From Amphiura filiformis (Eukaryota; Echinodermata; Ophiuroidea; Amphilepidida; Amphiuridae), in contig NC_092644.1 in assembly GCF_039555335.1 (NCBI RefSeq), positions 43,448,667-43,512,666 on the forward strand: a stretch of DNA of 64,000 bases. The letters run 5' to 3'. The translations under genes and the position numbers were made by a program. Below the pieces are notes generated by a model, which was not told the DNA's origin, searched no databases, and saw only the letters and a list, made by a program, of their open reading frames with translations. Below, one piece after another: positions 20,401 through 35,400 of the stretch. The stretch's first letter is position 1, and the number at the start of each line of letters is the position of its first letter.

Positions 20401-23400
20401 CATTGGGCATAGTTTATACCATTGTGAATCAAATAAAAAGGTGGCACATTTGATCCAGCTTCACACCACACATCATTGGTTGCAAGCATTGGTCATCATG
20501 CCACCGTAAATCAAATCAATAAAAGGAAGGCAGTATTCCTCCAGCTTCACAACATGAGTTTCCACGAATGTGTAGGTTGTAAGCATGGCACTATGCCTTA
20601 AATTGTGTTGAGTCAAATGAACTCCATATGTACAAACCTTTCCATCTGCAAGACAAAAACAAAACAGAGATAGATGGTTAATATAGTACCTTGCACCTTT
20701 TATTTTTTAACAGTGATACATTTTTCTCCATGCATACCAACTTCCCAGTTTGTTTCTTGTGGGGCTTCCACAAATCAATGCTTATTTGGCTTCTTTTGCT
20801 TAGGTTTGGGCTCACCACTTGATTCAAATTCTTGATTAGACAAGTGAATTTTGCACCTAGTACAAACACAATCAGTTGGCCCAATTCCCCTTTTGGTCAA
20901 GTTATTCACAAGTCTGGTATGATGTGGCAGGCCATCACTTTGAATAATGTGCCAGTACTTTGATGGGAGGTTTTGTTTATGGCACACTGCACATGGTCCA
21001 CGACCAGGGGCGGTCGGGGTGGCTTTTGTCACAGGAAGATTTTGGTGCCATGATTTAAAGGGAATTTAAATTGAAACAGCTGTGCATTAGTAGAAGTCTT
21101 GACCTACAATTTACCTTACAATATTTACATTACCTTACTTTACATACTTACCTTACACAAATTACATTACAATATTACAAATTACATTACAATATCATAC
21201 TTGCATGAAAAGTTTTCAGTATTATATGGACTTGCAATATAACAAAACACAATTTAATGCAGTTTTATATTTTAAATTTCAACAGCTGAAGAAAGCAAGT
21301 TGCTGTTGCAATGTTGGTGTGAATCAATTATCAGGACAGAATTTTGACAGTCAATGTATACATGCAGCAAACATTAGAAAAATATATTGCATTGTAAAGT
21401 ATACATACCTTCTCCGCACTTCTCAGTTGGGCACACCCGTTATTCAACAACAGTTCCTCTGAAGTCTGAAAGCATAATGCAACAAATAAATTAATCAGGC
21501 ACAATCAGGAACAGCATTTTCTACAGTACAGCTCCTCTTCAGTTGCATTTGCAAGAGTGATTTATAGCTCCTCTTGATGACTTGTTAAATTCATAACATT
21601 TGGCTACATACATCAGGCATGAGACTGCACTTTCCTAAAAGCAAACTGACAATGCGTGTGAAATTGGGCAAAAAGTACCAAAAACAGGCCTAAATTTAAT
21701 AAAGTTACAGAATTAATATTTTATTGAAAGACTAGTCTTAAATTGATAATCTAACAAGTATCCAGATTAGTCAAAATTGACAAATCTCCCTAATGGAAAA
21801 AGAATTATTTAATATGTGGGGATTTTTAAAACTGAAGACTGTCTAAAAAAAAAAAAAAGGATAATCGACCGACCGACCCAAATTTCTATTTTTCCCACTT
21901 GAGGGCAACACAACAAAAAAAATGTTTTGCCTAATAAAGAAGTTGAGCTGCGGGCGCCCGAAATTGTCGAGTGCAATGACGTCCCAGTTAAATACAATGA
22001 AGGCTGACGACACAAATAACCATTACGTCATTGCACTTACACAATTTCGGTAGCAGGAATTTTGAATATCGTGTGTTGATGAGAGCCGACTGTTTTTATT
22101 CGCTTTTATGGTCAATTTGAGTTTGTTTTAAATAAAACCATGTGATTCGTGCTTGATAATTGTTTTTGTAACATAGGAATAATGTTCAGGGTTCCAGCAC
22201 CTTTTTAAAATTCAAGGACTTTCAAGGTCCAAAAGCACGATTTTCAAGGACTTACCACAACACAAAAATCATGGTCGCTCTCCATGCGGCACATATTAAC
22301 AAAGTGACAGCTCCTCCCCCAAATTTTGTCAAAATTATATTTTAAATTCCAATTTGCAAGGACTTTCAAGGACTGTGTGCAGTTTTCAGGACTTTAAAGG
22401 CCTTGAAAAGGCGTTTTTCAAATTCAAGGACTTTCAAGGACCGTGGGAGCCCTGAATGTTATGATTGCCCGAGACTCCTTTTAACTAAAAGTTGTCAAGA
22501 AAAAAATTGTTGGCGCAAGAAACAAAAAATTAGGAACGAAATAAAAATAAAAAATGTTTGCGCTTGGTATGCATCGGTAACCATAACTTGCGTCAGTAGC
22601 CATACATACAGTGTAATGTTGATAACTTGCGCCAGCAAATTGTGTATCAATTTCATCTGATACACGCGACCACAATAGCATTTTAGAATAAAAATGAAGC
22701 ACACTTGAATGCGACTGCAAAGTAACCAACACGCCATCTTCAATTAGTCCAACCGAGAAGTTGTTAAACTACATTATTACTGAAGTTCAACCGAATAAAA
22801 GAAATTGTTGCTCCATAAATTATAATCATTTTTCATAACAAAATATGATATGAAAACACAGGTGAGCAATGTATGAATATATGGAGAGGTTAAACAGGTT
22901 GTAAATTATCAATATTAAAGGCCTATTCAGTGATTTGCTCATCCGGACGATAGTAAAAATCATCAAAATTCAGATTTTGGTACCTTTGTCATTGTCATAG
23001 ATGTGCTGACATAGTGACATAGGCTGCTAGTGGTTCAGCCGAAAGCTGTGTATTTACGACAAAATAAAGGCATTTACATGAATCTGTAATTTCTGTACTC
23101 TCAGTACAGAAATTAGCTACATGTATTTGAATGGGGCTTCAACTTCTTCAATATTGCTGTTTGCTTTTTGTTTTTTTCAAAATTTTTCATTTCAAAAATA
23201 CCAAATGACAATTTGAATGCCTTATCCTTCACTTTTAAAGCAATTTATAAACAATTTTAATTTTTTTACACTTTCGCTGGGATCACTGAATAGGCCTTTA
23301 ATACTTTGTGACATTTATAATGAAAACATAATTAAAACAGTCAAAAACGTTATTTCGATAACTTCACAAAGAATTGTTTTAAATTTAATATATTTGAAAA

Positions 23401-26400
23401 TTGGTGACGATTGAATGAATTGAATTGTCTACTTGTATTACAAACGGTCACCGAATCTGAAAGTAACAGGAGTTGTACACACGTCCACTTGACAGTACAT
23501 GTAGATACATTGTAGATTTCTCGAATATTGTACCAAGTCATGAAGTCCAAGACGGCAAGAGCAAACCAAATGAAAAGTCAGTAAAATTAGGATTTAGGTC
23601 ATAGCAGCTGAATGCTATGCTGGGATCTTGTCTCGTATCATAATACATGGACATGGTAATTCATGAATTGGTATAAATATGTTGAATTTGTTTGAGTTTG
23701 ATTGACATTCGACATTCAGAACTTGTCATTGACCCGACAGAATTATCGAAAAATTGACATAATGGCCATCAGGATCAGCATTGTAAATTACGAATAAACA
23801 ATCATGACAATACCTGATGTAATGCAGCAGTGAGTTTATGGCTATTTAATACATGTATAAGCTTACCAATCATGTTACAGTACAATGGTTGTTCGGCGAA
23901 TCGCCATATTCGTGCACTGACAACACATGTGAAAGAGCATATCGCAGCGCACATGTCATGCACGCAGTCGAATTTTGCTCCAATTTTGAGACACTTTTTC
24001 TCTACAATCCGTATCTTGCTCATTAACGGTTTTACAATCAAAAGTTGCCTAAAATACTAATGAAACAAATGCATGCATGTAATTTAGGCTCACAGGGATA
24101 AGACAAGAAATATTCTAATCAACTTAGCGTAAACAATCGTAAAATACCACTTACCAGTACAGTCAAGGACGCCGCTGCTGGGGATGATATTTTCCTAACC
24201 GGATTAGCAAGGTTAATCCCAGATATATATTAAGAAAGTTCCTATAACTAGGTTTATTTTAAAACAAACCCGGTTTAAAACAATCAATCTGACCTTTTAG
24301 AATCGATTAGAGAAGTAAACCCGCTTATGACGCGCGAAAATATATCGATCTTGATACCCACGAGGGCTCAGTTCGTCAATGCGAAGTTCGCATCGTAAAA
24401 ACTTGACCTTTAACGGTCAAATCGCGAGTTGGACGTCGTACTACTACACAGCTTGACCAGCGATTGAGGTGCCGATGTGATGATGTGATTCAATTAGCCA
24501 ATCAAAACCCCACACCATAAACTGTGCCAAAATGACAGACCGCTGGAGTACTGTGCTGCTGTGCTGAAAACTATAATTATGGACAAATGGAGAATTCAGC
24601 ATTGATTTTAGCTGCCTGATAATTCAAGTGTACAGCATGAAATGAAAAGATAGACATTTAGAAAATATGTACGAAAGAGCTATATCAATGAAATTTTGTC
24701 AGTGCAATCACTGGTCCTTATGTACACTATGGTGCAAAAATGGTCTCATAAGTATGTTTACTCTTTTTACAGGCGACGCTAGATGCTAATAACCTGCTGC
24801 CCCAGTTACTGCGCATAAACTGCAAGATTGAGAAAATTGAGGCAAGCAGCGTTATTAAGATCCTGCATTTGAAGGGTTGCAGTGCCTAGAAAATCGATGA
24901 TGAAATTAAAGTTATTTTCGGTGGTGATTGTGAGATTGTCACTGTTGCTTTTTGGAAAATTAATTTTTATTTCATCACAGATTTTTTGGGCACTGTAACC
25001 CTTAAAATGGAACTTAATCATGCTACATGCCTCAATTTTCTCCATTTTGCTGGTTATGCGGTTACATAGGCAGGTACTGACATCTAGCGTCTGTAAAAAA
25101 AGTAAACATTCTTATGAGACCATTTTTGCACCATAGTGTACATTTAAGGACCAGTGATTGCACTGACAAAATTTCATTGATATAGCTCTTTCACTTCTGG
25201 GCGATTTCTAAAACTTTTTGATACCCCCTCGTACTTACGTCAAAATTGCTAGATGCCTCATACGTGTAGAGAACACTTGTATCATAAAGCAGCATTCTGT
25301 GTTCTGCTAAGCCAACAATACAGTTCCGTAATCTGGCTATCACCTCACGATCTGAGAAAGATACAGGCTGCAACAAACAATGACATTTATAATTTTAGTT
25401 AGTTGATAGTTGATTAAAAAAACTATTTATTTGATGGGGATTATTTACCAATTTGCTAACTGAGTTTATTGGAGAGAAAAATTAGAAGTGTTGTTTGGCG
25501 GTCACTTGCCGTATGAGAAAACACTGAAACAGGGTTGGATTTTACTATTTACTTTTTGTGATCAATCTGCAATGTTTAGGGTCCCTTTTTTACAACCTTC
25601 CCTGTTTTAGGGTCAATTCTGTGCTAAAATTGTGATTTTTTTCCCTCGATTATGTCCATTTGTAATAACTTGCCACATCTAGTTTGCAAATTCACCTGCC
25701 TGTTCAAAGTCATGATCATCACCCCACAAAATCAGGTCCAACACTAACTGACTGAAAAAAAAACACATCTGGTTGATCCAAATGGGGAAAAAAGGTTGGA
25801 AAGAAGGCTGATGTGTCAATTTTTTTGGTAATAGATGTGCTTTGTGGTTGTTTGTCACAACATCTAGCCATAAAAAGATCAAAATTGTTACAATTCTGAA
25901 ATTTGAGACACATTTTTGGTTCACCACATGACATGACTACATGTATGGAACCTGCGTGCTGTAAGATTGATGTGCATGTGATATAAGTCTATGATACCCC
26001 AGTACCGCCACTGCAATAAATGGGGCAGTTCAACTTACGCATCTTTTAACACCTAAAAGTATTAGGTTGTGAGTCAAAGTATATTGGGAAAATATACATA
26101 CCTGTAAATTTTGCACAAATCCACCTGCATGCTGATGTTCGTCATCTTTGCTGGCTGTAGGGTAGATCCACACATAGCCATTATTGCCTAGTATGATGCT
26201 AGCACCACATGGTAGGTTGTGGAAATGGGTCTTACACCTCTTGATGAGGGATGGAGATATTTTGATCATTACACCTTGACCAAGCTGGGAAAAAAGGTAA
26301 AACAAATTCAAATAATAAAACTAGAGCGGTTCTCGGGTTGCGCGGTTTTCGGCATACGCGGTTGGTGTGTAAGGTTGTTGGGTGATGGTATGGTAGTGGT

Positions 26401-29400
26401 TGTGTTTAAATGTGAGTTTCTTTTCAGAACCCTGTATGGGCGAAGCACGGATGGTGGATGGGGAGTGTGGGGTGATTAAAGAAGGAAATAATATGGCAAT
26501 GTAATAGGCCGCACAGCTGTGTAATGTTTATGTTTTACAAGATGCCCAGAGCACGGGTTGGGATATGGAAAATCCCCTCGTGGTGTCGAGTTCACAACAG
26601 GTGTTGGTATTGCTTTACCAAAACAACCTGAGCCGTGTGTTGGAAGATTTTGTATGTTTAGACAGTTTTCTAGCAATGTTGACTGTACCCACCAAGTTTC
26701 ATGCCCATACGACAGATTTTAGTAATTTGACCTCAGATGACCCATGAGTGACCTTGGATTACCCCCAAAATGACCTTCCAAAATTTGACTCTTAATGTTG
26801 ACTGTACTCACCAAATTTCAAGCTGTTATGACAGTTTTTAATTTGACCTCAGATGACCACTGGGTGACCTCGGATGACACCGAAATGACCTTCCAATAAC
26901 TTGACTCTAAATGTTGAATATACCCACCAAGTTTCGTGCCCATATAACAGTTTTAGTAATTTGACCTCAGGTGCCCCTGGGTGACCTCGGATGACCCAGA
27001 AATGACCTTCCAAAAATTGACTCTAAGTGTTGACTATGCCCACCAAGTTTCGTGCCCATATGGCAGTTTTTAGTAATTTGACCTCAGATGAACTCTGTGT
27101 GACCTTGGATGGAAGGGGGAAATGGGGAGGAACGGGAGGGAAGCTATGATTTCCTTTCTCCATGCTCAAAATTAAATGTTGAAATTAAAGTTTTCATTTT
27201 TCGTTGGAAAGGGTGTGCCCGAGTGATTGCGTATTAAAACAGACGTTAACAAACAAAAACAAAATTCCCTAAATTGTTATGCCAAAATAAAAAAATTCAT
27301 CTTGTAAATTTTTGGCTCTATGTAAAGTTTGGAAGGATTTTTGTTTCTCAAAAAAGAAAAGAAAATCTGGTGTCATAATGAATCAAAAGATGTATGTTTT
27401 ATACAGTAAATGAAGTAAAAATTATGATGAGCAGTGATTATGCCATCTAATCTAATCTTAATATTTCGTCTTTTTGTCAAATTGTCAAAAGTATGTGATA
27501 GCCGATTTATTGCTCAACCGCACCAAGTATTTAGTTTTGTTTAGTTGTGTCGTTAAAATACCCAAACAATTAAGTTTCCGACGATACAGTTCTTTCAGGG
27601 ACACCCTGTATATAGCATGTTTGTACTACAGTATCGATTTTATTGAAGGTCACTGGTAAACAAACACTTGATAGTCTGTGCCTCGGGGCAGACTGTATGT
27701 GGCTATCACGATGTTTGTTCGGATCGCCCGACATAAATTGGATGTGTAGGAGACTAGGTACATGTATGTGCAAACAAATGAGCGTTTCCAAAAAGCAACA
27801 CAAAAGCAAACAAAAAATACACCCATTGCCCGCTATTTACTGCACGAAATGAACGACTCTAATCAGGTACCGCACGAAATGAACGACTCTAATCAGCTGC
27901 GGCAATTCCACAATCATGCACAATGGTGCATAGGCCTATCTTATACACGTATTCTTATTTGTGCATTTGACGGACTTGGGTGTTTTTGTTTTTGTTAAAT
28001 ATCTCCTCTCCTGAACACATATTATTATAGAAAATATATCTACTTCTTCATTCGCTTACATACTATATACCCTGCAACTTTCAATCTACACAGTGGTTAG
28101 ATAACCCCTTAAACGTGCGAACAAATATTGCAAAACAAAATTAAAGTATGGCTACGCCCATACAACAAGTGTTTTGTTCTTGTCAACAAGATCAAATGAA
28201 ACTACTGAAACATTCATTCAGCTAGCTCTTAATCAGAGCTTTCATAAGATGCAGATGACATAAGTACAGTGAGCGCTAAAGTCTAGTGTGTCACTGGGGT
28301 GCAAACCCTCTTGATTGATGAAGTCCTCTACTGTGTGACTGCCCCTTCTACATGTATGACCATGGTGCCAATTACACTGATCATAAAACCGCCATCAAGC
28401 CAAAGCAGATTCACTGGCCTGTTTAGTACACCTCAGAGAGTGCAGGTCTTGGGTTTTAAGATAGCAACTTTATTAAGGACTCATCTAGGCTCAGACTACA
28501 TGATCTTAACTATAATTCTTGTGTCTATGCCTTCATGAGTTGCTGCAGGACCAATTTATTTGAATTGAAGAGTCACATAATTTTAGATGTCAGTAAAAGT
28601 AAAACGCAATACCTTTCCGTATTTCAGACTTCTTGTATGCAATGAAAGAGCACCATCTTGAAACACAGTTTGTACTTCTGCCTGAATTAAAGATACTGTT
28701 AAGGAAAATAATGCATTTTCAATACACAATAGCACACATGATCAAAAAACCATTTTAAGCACTGTCCTACACAGTGAATGAAACAATTTCAGTGGCTCCT
28801 ATGGGCTGTGTTGTATAAGATAGTTAAAGGATTTAAAATGTCCTTGCATAAGTTTTGTCCTTTGCGACATAGATGCAGCGTACCAATAATTTTGCCGCAA
28901 CATCAACACAATTGAAGCGGAACTTTGGGGTAAAGTGCGGAAAACATGGTATTTGTTGCAAAAGAAAACAGAAGAAACGTTTGACTATCTGCTGACCCTA
29001 ATGCAGTTGCCACAAGCCAGTTGTGAAGGATACATACTTTTGTCAAATTATTGCTTACCAAATATGAGGGCCTCAATATTATTATTTCAGTTTCATAATT
29101 TAAATGAAAAAAAACCTAGTTAGTCTGATCACACAAATAAAAAAAAATCATGTCCACCCATCCCCGGGATGTCCACTGACACGATGGCTATTCCGACCAG
29201 GGGGGGCTGGCCAAGATTGACTGACGTCAATTTTGACGATTTTGACGTCGTCATTGGTTTTACACGGAAACACGAAAATGTCTCAAATAATTCCAAAAGT
29301 GTATGCATGTTATAAGCACTATTTTATCAATATCAAAATGGTGATTGTTGTACTTGGCCGTGTGTCCTGAACTCGCCACCCTTAGCGTTACATGACAAAT

Positions 29401-32400
29401 ATTATGAATTTTTACACCAACCGGGTTTCTAATTAGATTATCTCGACAATCATCAACCCTAAACTAGCAAAAGTATACATTTTTGGAAAGCTGAAGGCAT
29501 CAGCAATATATACATTTCAACTCATTATACAGGGTGACCTGCAAGTTATACAGGGTGGAATAAAAACGATTTTGATAAAAAATGGGTCACGCAATGCATT
29601 GCTTATTACCAACTTACAGTAATAAACTGGAAGTAAACAACATTCATTTGGTTAGAGGAAATGGAGAGCCAACTGACATCGGAAGAAACCAAAATCACAG
29701 CTGTTTGGTAATCTCGGAATATAGGGTGTCCCAAAGTATGTTAGATTTTTTTACAATTCAGCATATTTTGAACCTAAACATTTTCCCCCTAACCCATACA
29801 GAAAAATATGTCCATATTTAGATTCCTCGTCAAATTTCCCTTCAGAAAATCTATACTTTGACTATGATAGGATAAGTAATTAAAATTTTACAGTAACTTT
29901 CATATTTTGAAGACATCTGTAATTTACTTACTACAGTGTTTAATATGACAACGAGTAGTTTTGTATGGAAAAGTTTGTATTTTCTACACTAAACCAATCA
30001 TAAATGATTAAAAACAATTAGTAGAATTGTTTAGCTGTAAGGCCATGAGTTGTTTAGATGCTAAATAGAGTCCAAATCCAATTTACAGCCTTTTACAGCC
30101 TTTACAGAAGCAGATTATATTAGTGACAGTAAAGGTAAAGTGTACATAGGCTTATATTATTGAATGCAACATATCATAATGTCATAATTGTATTGGCACT
30201 TCAATACTAAACAATTCTGATTTTAGAATCTGCCTGTTTATTAATCGCGAAATTCCATGTTAAAAATAGACTATGGACTATCAATTTTAAATGGGATTTT
30301 GAACAGGCAAAGTCCCTAACACTCACACTGTCAATCATACTTGTTTATCAATCAAATTTAACCGCAAGCAAATACAAGACGCGTTCATGCACTTATTGAC
30401 ACGCTCATGCAATTACACAACACAAAGGCGGGGTAGGCCACATACTTGTGTACCATGTAGTTATTAATGGTAATGACAGGTACCCGGAGAATTTAAACCA
30501 TAACGAGATCGGGGCGACCAATCACAAGCCAGATCCATTTAAAGATGCATTACATCATGACCAATTTTAGTAGGCCAGATTTCCGACAATCTCTCATCCA
30601 TAGAAGCTCATAGACAGCTGTGTTAAGCATCTCTGACCGCAATCCAAAGTCAGTAGTCCACTTGGGAAGCTAACAAACAGAAGGAGTAGGGTGACTGAAA
30701 AGAACAGATGTGAAAATCTATCAATTGTGCACACATTAATTAAATCAGAGTTTTAAGCTTAAATACAATATCCAGAGTATGCACAATGGGCAAGTGGACT
30801 ACGGGGTAGTCTAGCCAAAAGACGGCTGGACGGGTCTCTGGCTAACACTTTGCTGAACATGTACAACTTCTTTCGAAAATAATTGAAACAATGACTGAGT
30901 GGAAAGGATACACTAATAAGATCGCCTTCTGTAAGATACTCCCTCATGAGTAGCTCATCTTCAGCTGATCGCCTCCTAAGTTCACCACCAGGTAAATTAA
31001 CTGATGATAGCATTAAGATGGAGTTAAGACGAGAGTTGGTGTCCACACGCCATCTCTTCTGACCAACCTGTATGTGGGTGAGAAACAGATCAACTTTTTT
31101 GTCAATACTTGGTACAAAAGGACTATACATTACTATTTTTACATTACACAGAAACACAAACACCCCCACTCTTGTAGACGCTATATCAAGTGTAGTTTTC
31201 ATACATGGAGACACCACGCACACAGTCTAAATGTGGAACTCATCCATACACAATTGACGGACTATGGTGCTATTCGAATCACAAAATGAAAATGGGGGGT
31301 GTGTTATACCCCCTCTATGGCTCAAAGATTTCTCCAACTGTGGAGCTCCACAATTACGATAAGACTCCACAGTTGGTATATAAAATACACCTTGTTTGAA
31401 TGCAGTTGCAAACACACACCTGTTTGTAAATACGTTCAAACCAGGACCTCGGCTTAACCCTTTGAACCCTGGCCTACCACGTAGTTCCGTACATCCAACC
31501 CTGAGCTTCCTAATGCACTCGAAAATCGCCTCATCATTTTGCCCGTCACGCCAAAAGAAAAGGTCTCCGACCCCTGAACCCCGGTCTCCCAGATAGCCAA
31601 AGTATTCCGATGTAAACAAAACATATCGCAATTTATGTTACGTGAGCCGCTTTAGCGACTCTTCGAGTTTTTGACACACCATGGTAGAAGCCTCTATAGT
31701 GGCTCGTCGGGACTACGGTACAGGTTACCGTGAGCCGTTATGGCAGCTCGTCGGGTTCAAAGGGTTAAGGAGGACCTAACCGAGGACTCACACACCCGTT
31801 TTTAATCGACACACTGTGGACCTTACATAAACACACCAGACAACTTACTATACAACAGTCTGTGACCCGTCCTATACCCCCATGGGGGACCAATCTTATA
31901 TGCTATCTTATGCATATTTGCCAGCCCTCGAATTAAGGATTGGAAAGTTGAAAATTGCCTTGGATTTTCACTGAAAAGGCAAGACAGCACGGCAGTTTGT
32001 AATATTTCAAGACGGCATCATGGCAACTGTTGAAAATTTGAGAAGGGCACCAAGGCAATTTCTCAAAAGTAAAGAAAACACACACAAACATAGATAGATG
32101 ATTTTTTAATGAAGGGGCAGGGCTGGGGCACCGACGGCAACTTCATTAGAGGGCACAGCAAGTGACTGCCTTGGGTAAAGGACATATTTTGAGGGCATTA
32201 CGGCAGTGGCATACTCGGCAGTGGGGTTTGACTCCCACCCTTTTTATTTTACCCCCACCCTTTTTATTGAGGCACCCTTTTTATTGAGGCACCCTTTATA
32301 CTGAAAATTCCTGACCCCCACGCTTTTTACTGAGGCACCCTTTATACTGAAAATTCTTGACCCCCACCACTTTTTGCTTTTTCCGCTATTTGTAAACTGA

Positions 32401-35400
32401 CAAAATCGCACGCAATTTGGTTCGAAGTATCAAGTATGCCGAATTCTGCACCTATTTCACATGTGCGAGTCCAATGTTTTTCTCTCCATTAAGTTGATAC
32501 ATTACGTGAACAATGCAAATTATATGTGAAAAACTACTACTGTACTGTAAAATAAGCATTTTAATGAGTAACTGTACTTTTATGGCGTTCAAATGTTGTT
32601 CTTGTCATGAAACTTGACGTACGCTGTGTTCAGCGACTATATCTTACTTCTTCCGTGCTGCTTCGCTCAATCAATTATGCATGTTAATGACGTCTTTCGT
32701 ATACGATCAATGTAAAGAAAATAACACGTCATGGAAAATCGGACATTTGCATATGACGTGGTGTTTTGGCAGCGCTTCCGGGAGGATATTGTGTACATTG
32801 CACTGGATTCACGTAAACAAGCGCGAGCCTGCATCAAATGGAATTTTATCTTGCGACATAGTGTGCAAGTTTTGGTGATTTTTCTCGAACTATGATTATT
32901 TTATCATTCAATAAAAATATACTGTAAGTTGGAAGAAGCCCCACGCTTTTTATTTTAATCCCACGCTTTATATCAGTCCACGCTTTTACCCAAAAAGTTT
33001 AAACCCCCACTTTTTCACCAATTTTCAGAATTTCGAACCGCACGCATTATAAAGCGTGGACTGCCGAGTGTGAGTGGGGATGGGCACCCACGGCAAAATG
33101 CCATGGGTGCCGTGGGTTAATTAGAGGGCTGATATTTGCATCATTTACGTCATCCTGGTCATAGTAACAAACCGAGGACGTCCTCGTTTGGAGGTGTGTC
33201 CTCGTTTTATGGTGTGTATCCATATGGAGGTCCTTGTTTGGAGATATTTACAAACACACCCCCACTTTATTACTTTATACACACCCACACACAGTACAGA
33301 AAATATAATAAATACTGAATTTGCAAAAGAAACCAATTGTGTTGATGTTATTGGGTTACTTCAGGTGGTATGCATTTTATCTTAAATATTATTGTTTTGT
33401 TGTAGAGGGTACGTTACGTTAGGATTTATGTTTGTTTCTTTCTTTCTTTTTTCTTCACTTACATCTGCAATTCTTCCAACAACAACATCTCCCACTTCAC
33501 CATTGTACCTGATAAAGACAAAAGACAATTAGAGAAAAATAATTCAACTGACAAATAGATGTGTATCTTTGCAGTAAAGTCTACCACATATTCCTTTCAT
33601 CAATAATCAAACAAAGTGAGGCACCACATTCAATTTGGTCCTATAGAACTATCGGTGCCCGGTTAGGTACCGATGACTCTTAACATCACTCCCTGGAGAT
33701 ATAATAAATTGTATAAAGCATAATAATTAACAATTGCATAGTGTTATTGTTTTTCATTGAAATAAAAACAAATGCACTGTACAAATATTCAGGGTACGAT
33801 AAAAAGTGTTATCGCTACCTCTTCGGGCACCGATAGCGCTATAGGACCAAAAAAATGTTGTGCCTGACTTACTGGCTTTATTTTCATGAGAGCTGACAAT
33901 GATGAAGAGACACAAAAAATTGTCACTTGGATTCCTCTGTCTTCTTTCTCTTTGCATGCAACTATATTACCAATTTTGTTTTGTTTTCCTAAGGACATAT
34001 AATTCAACATATGGTAATACACTGGCAAAACTCTATGGTGTCATACTTCAGAATAATACATTTCTTGCCAAGATTAAATAATGTTGATTGAAAACTGAAA
34101 TCTCCAGAAGGAATGGCTTCAATGTGTCAGCACTGAAATAATTATATCATCAGATGAAGCCGGATGAGTATGCGCTTACCTTGTTTTGAGCGGTTTGACA
34201 CAGATGAGTTTATTGACTGTTTCAACCACACCAGCAACAGAAGCATGTAGGCTGTCATCTTCCATGTATGTTCCATGACCTCTACATTCGAAAAAGAGAG
34301 AGACAGAGAGATTACCAATTTGTTTTTAACAGACTTCAATGTGTAAATTACAATGTAAGTTGTCATTCGGGCCAGTGTCTGAAATAAGGAAAATATGGAG
34401 GTTGTCCTGAGGACAAAAAAACAATTTGGTTGTCCCCAAAATGTGTCACATTTTTAATGCAAAAAAATCAAATTTGTTTGATGTCTTTTGCTCTGGAAAA
34501 TTCGTAGCCACAAATTGGTAAACCTGTGCAGATCTTTTAAGCAATGGCACCACTGGGTAACTCAGTGAAATGGTTAATTAAAATTAAAATAATCAGAGAA
34601 CTGGACATGCTGAACAAGTGGACATCAAAGCATATAAATAATACGTGCTAGCAGTGGTCCAGATATCTCTCTTAAGGGGGTACTACACCCCTCGATAAAT
34701 TTGTGTCTATTTTTGCATTTTTCTCAAAAACTAATAACACAGTAGTAACAAAAGTTATGTATATAGGGGCAAGGAATCCAATTACTACCCTGGAATTTCA
34801 GTGACCCAAGACAAGCGGTTTGTTATTTATGATCAGAAATAAGGTACCGCTAGGATGTACCTCGTTTCCTATCATATATACTGAACCGCTTGTCTTGAGT
34901 CACTGAAATTTCAGTGTAGTAATTGGATTCCTTGCCCCAATAATAAACATAACTTTTGTTACCAGTGTGTAATTATTTTTTGAGAAAAATGCAAAGATAG
35001 TCACAAATTTACCACATGGGTGTAGTACCCCCTTAAGGATACAAGTTACAATCAACATGACAAGTCAAAACTTAGTGTCAAGTTTTATTTAAATTTATAA
35101 ATATATTGTATAAATCATAATTTTAGAAGTAAAATATAGTGGTTGTCCAGGGGATAAGTACATCTAGCTAAATATGGTTGTCCTCAAGTGATTTTTGGAC
35201 AAGAGGATAAGTGCTTATTTCGAACACTGATCCGGGCAACCTGAGTGAAGCCCAGATTTGCTGGCGGATGACCAGAAATTCACTGCAGGATATCCATCAG
35301 ACACACAATCAAATACTTTAAAAAAAAGTATCATTCATGATGGTTGATTTTGAAAAAAAATGTGTTTAAAATATGCAAAGTTGAAAATTATAATTCCAAA

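Noticed and set aside
30759..31223. A 154-codon minus-strand frame read as a whole gene
   Set aside because: Only the 156-bp middle part (30912-31067) is EXOSC2 exon 4; the rest is intron read-through.
32213..33072. 8-bp target duplication for the nested ACTCGGCAGT element
   Set aside because: Flanks (CAGTGGCAT and GTGAGTGG) do not match well enough to claim one.
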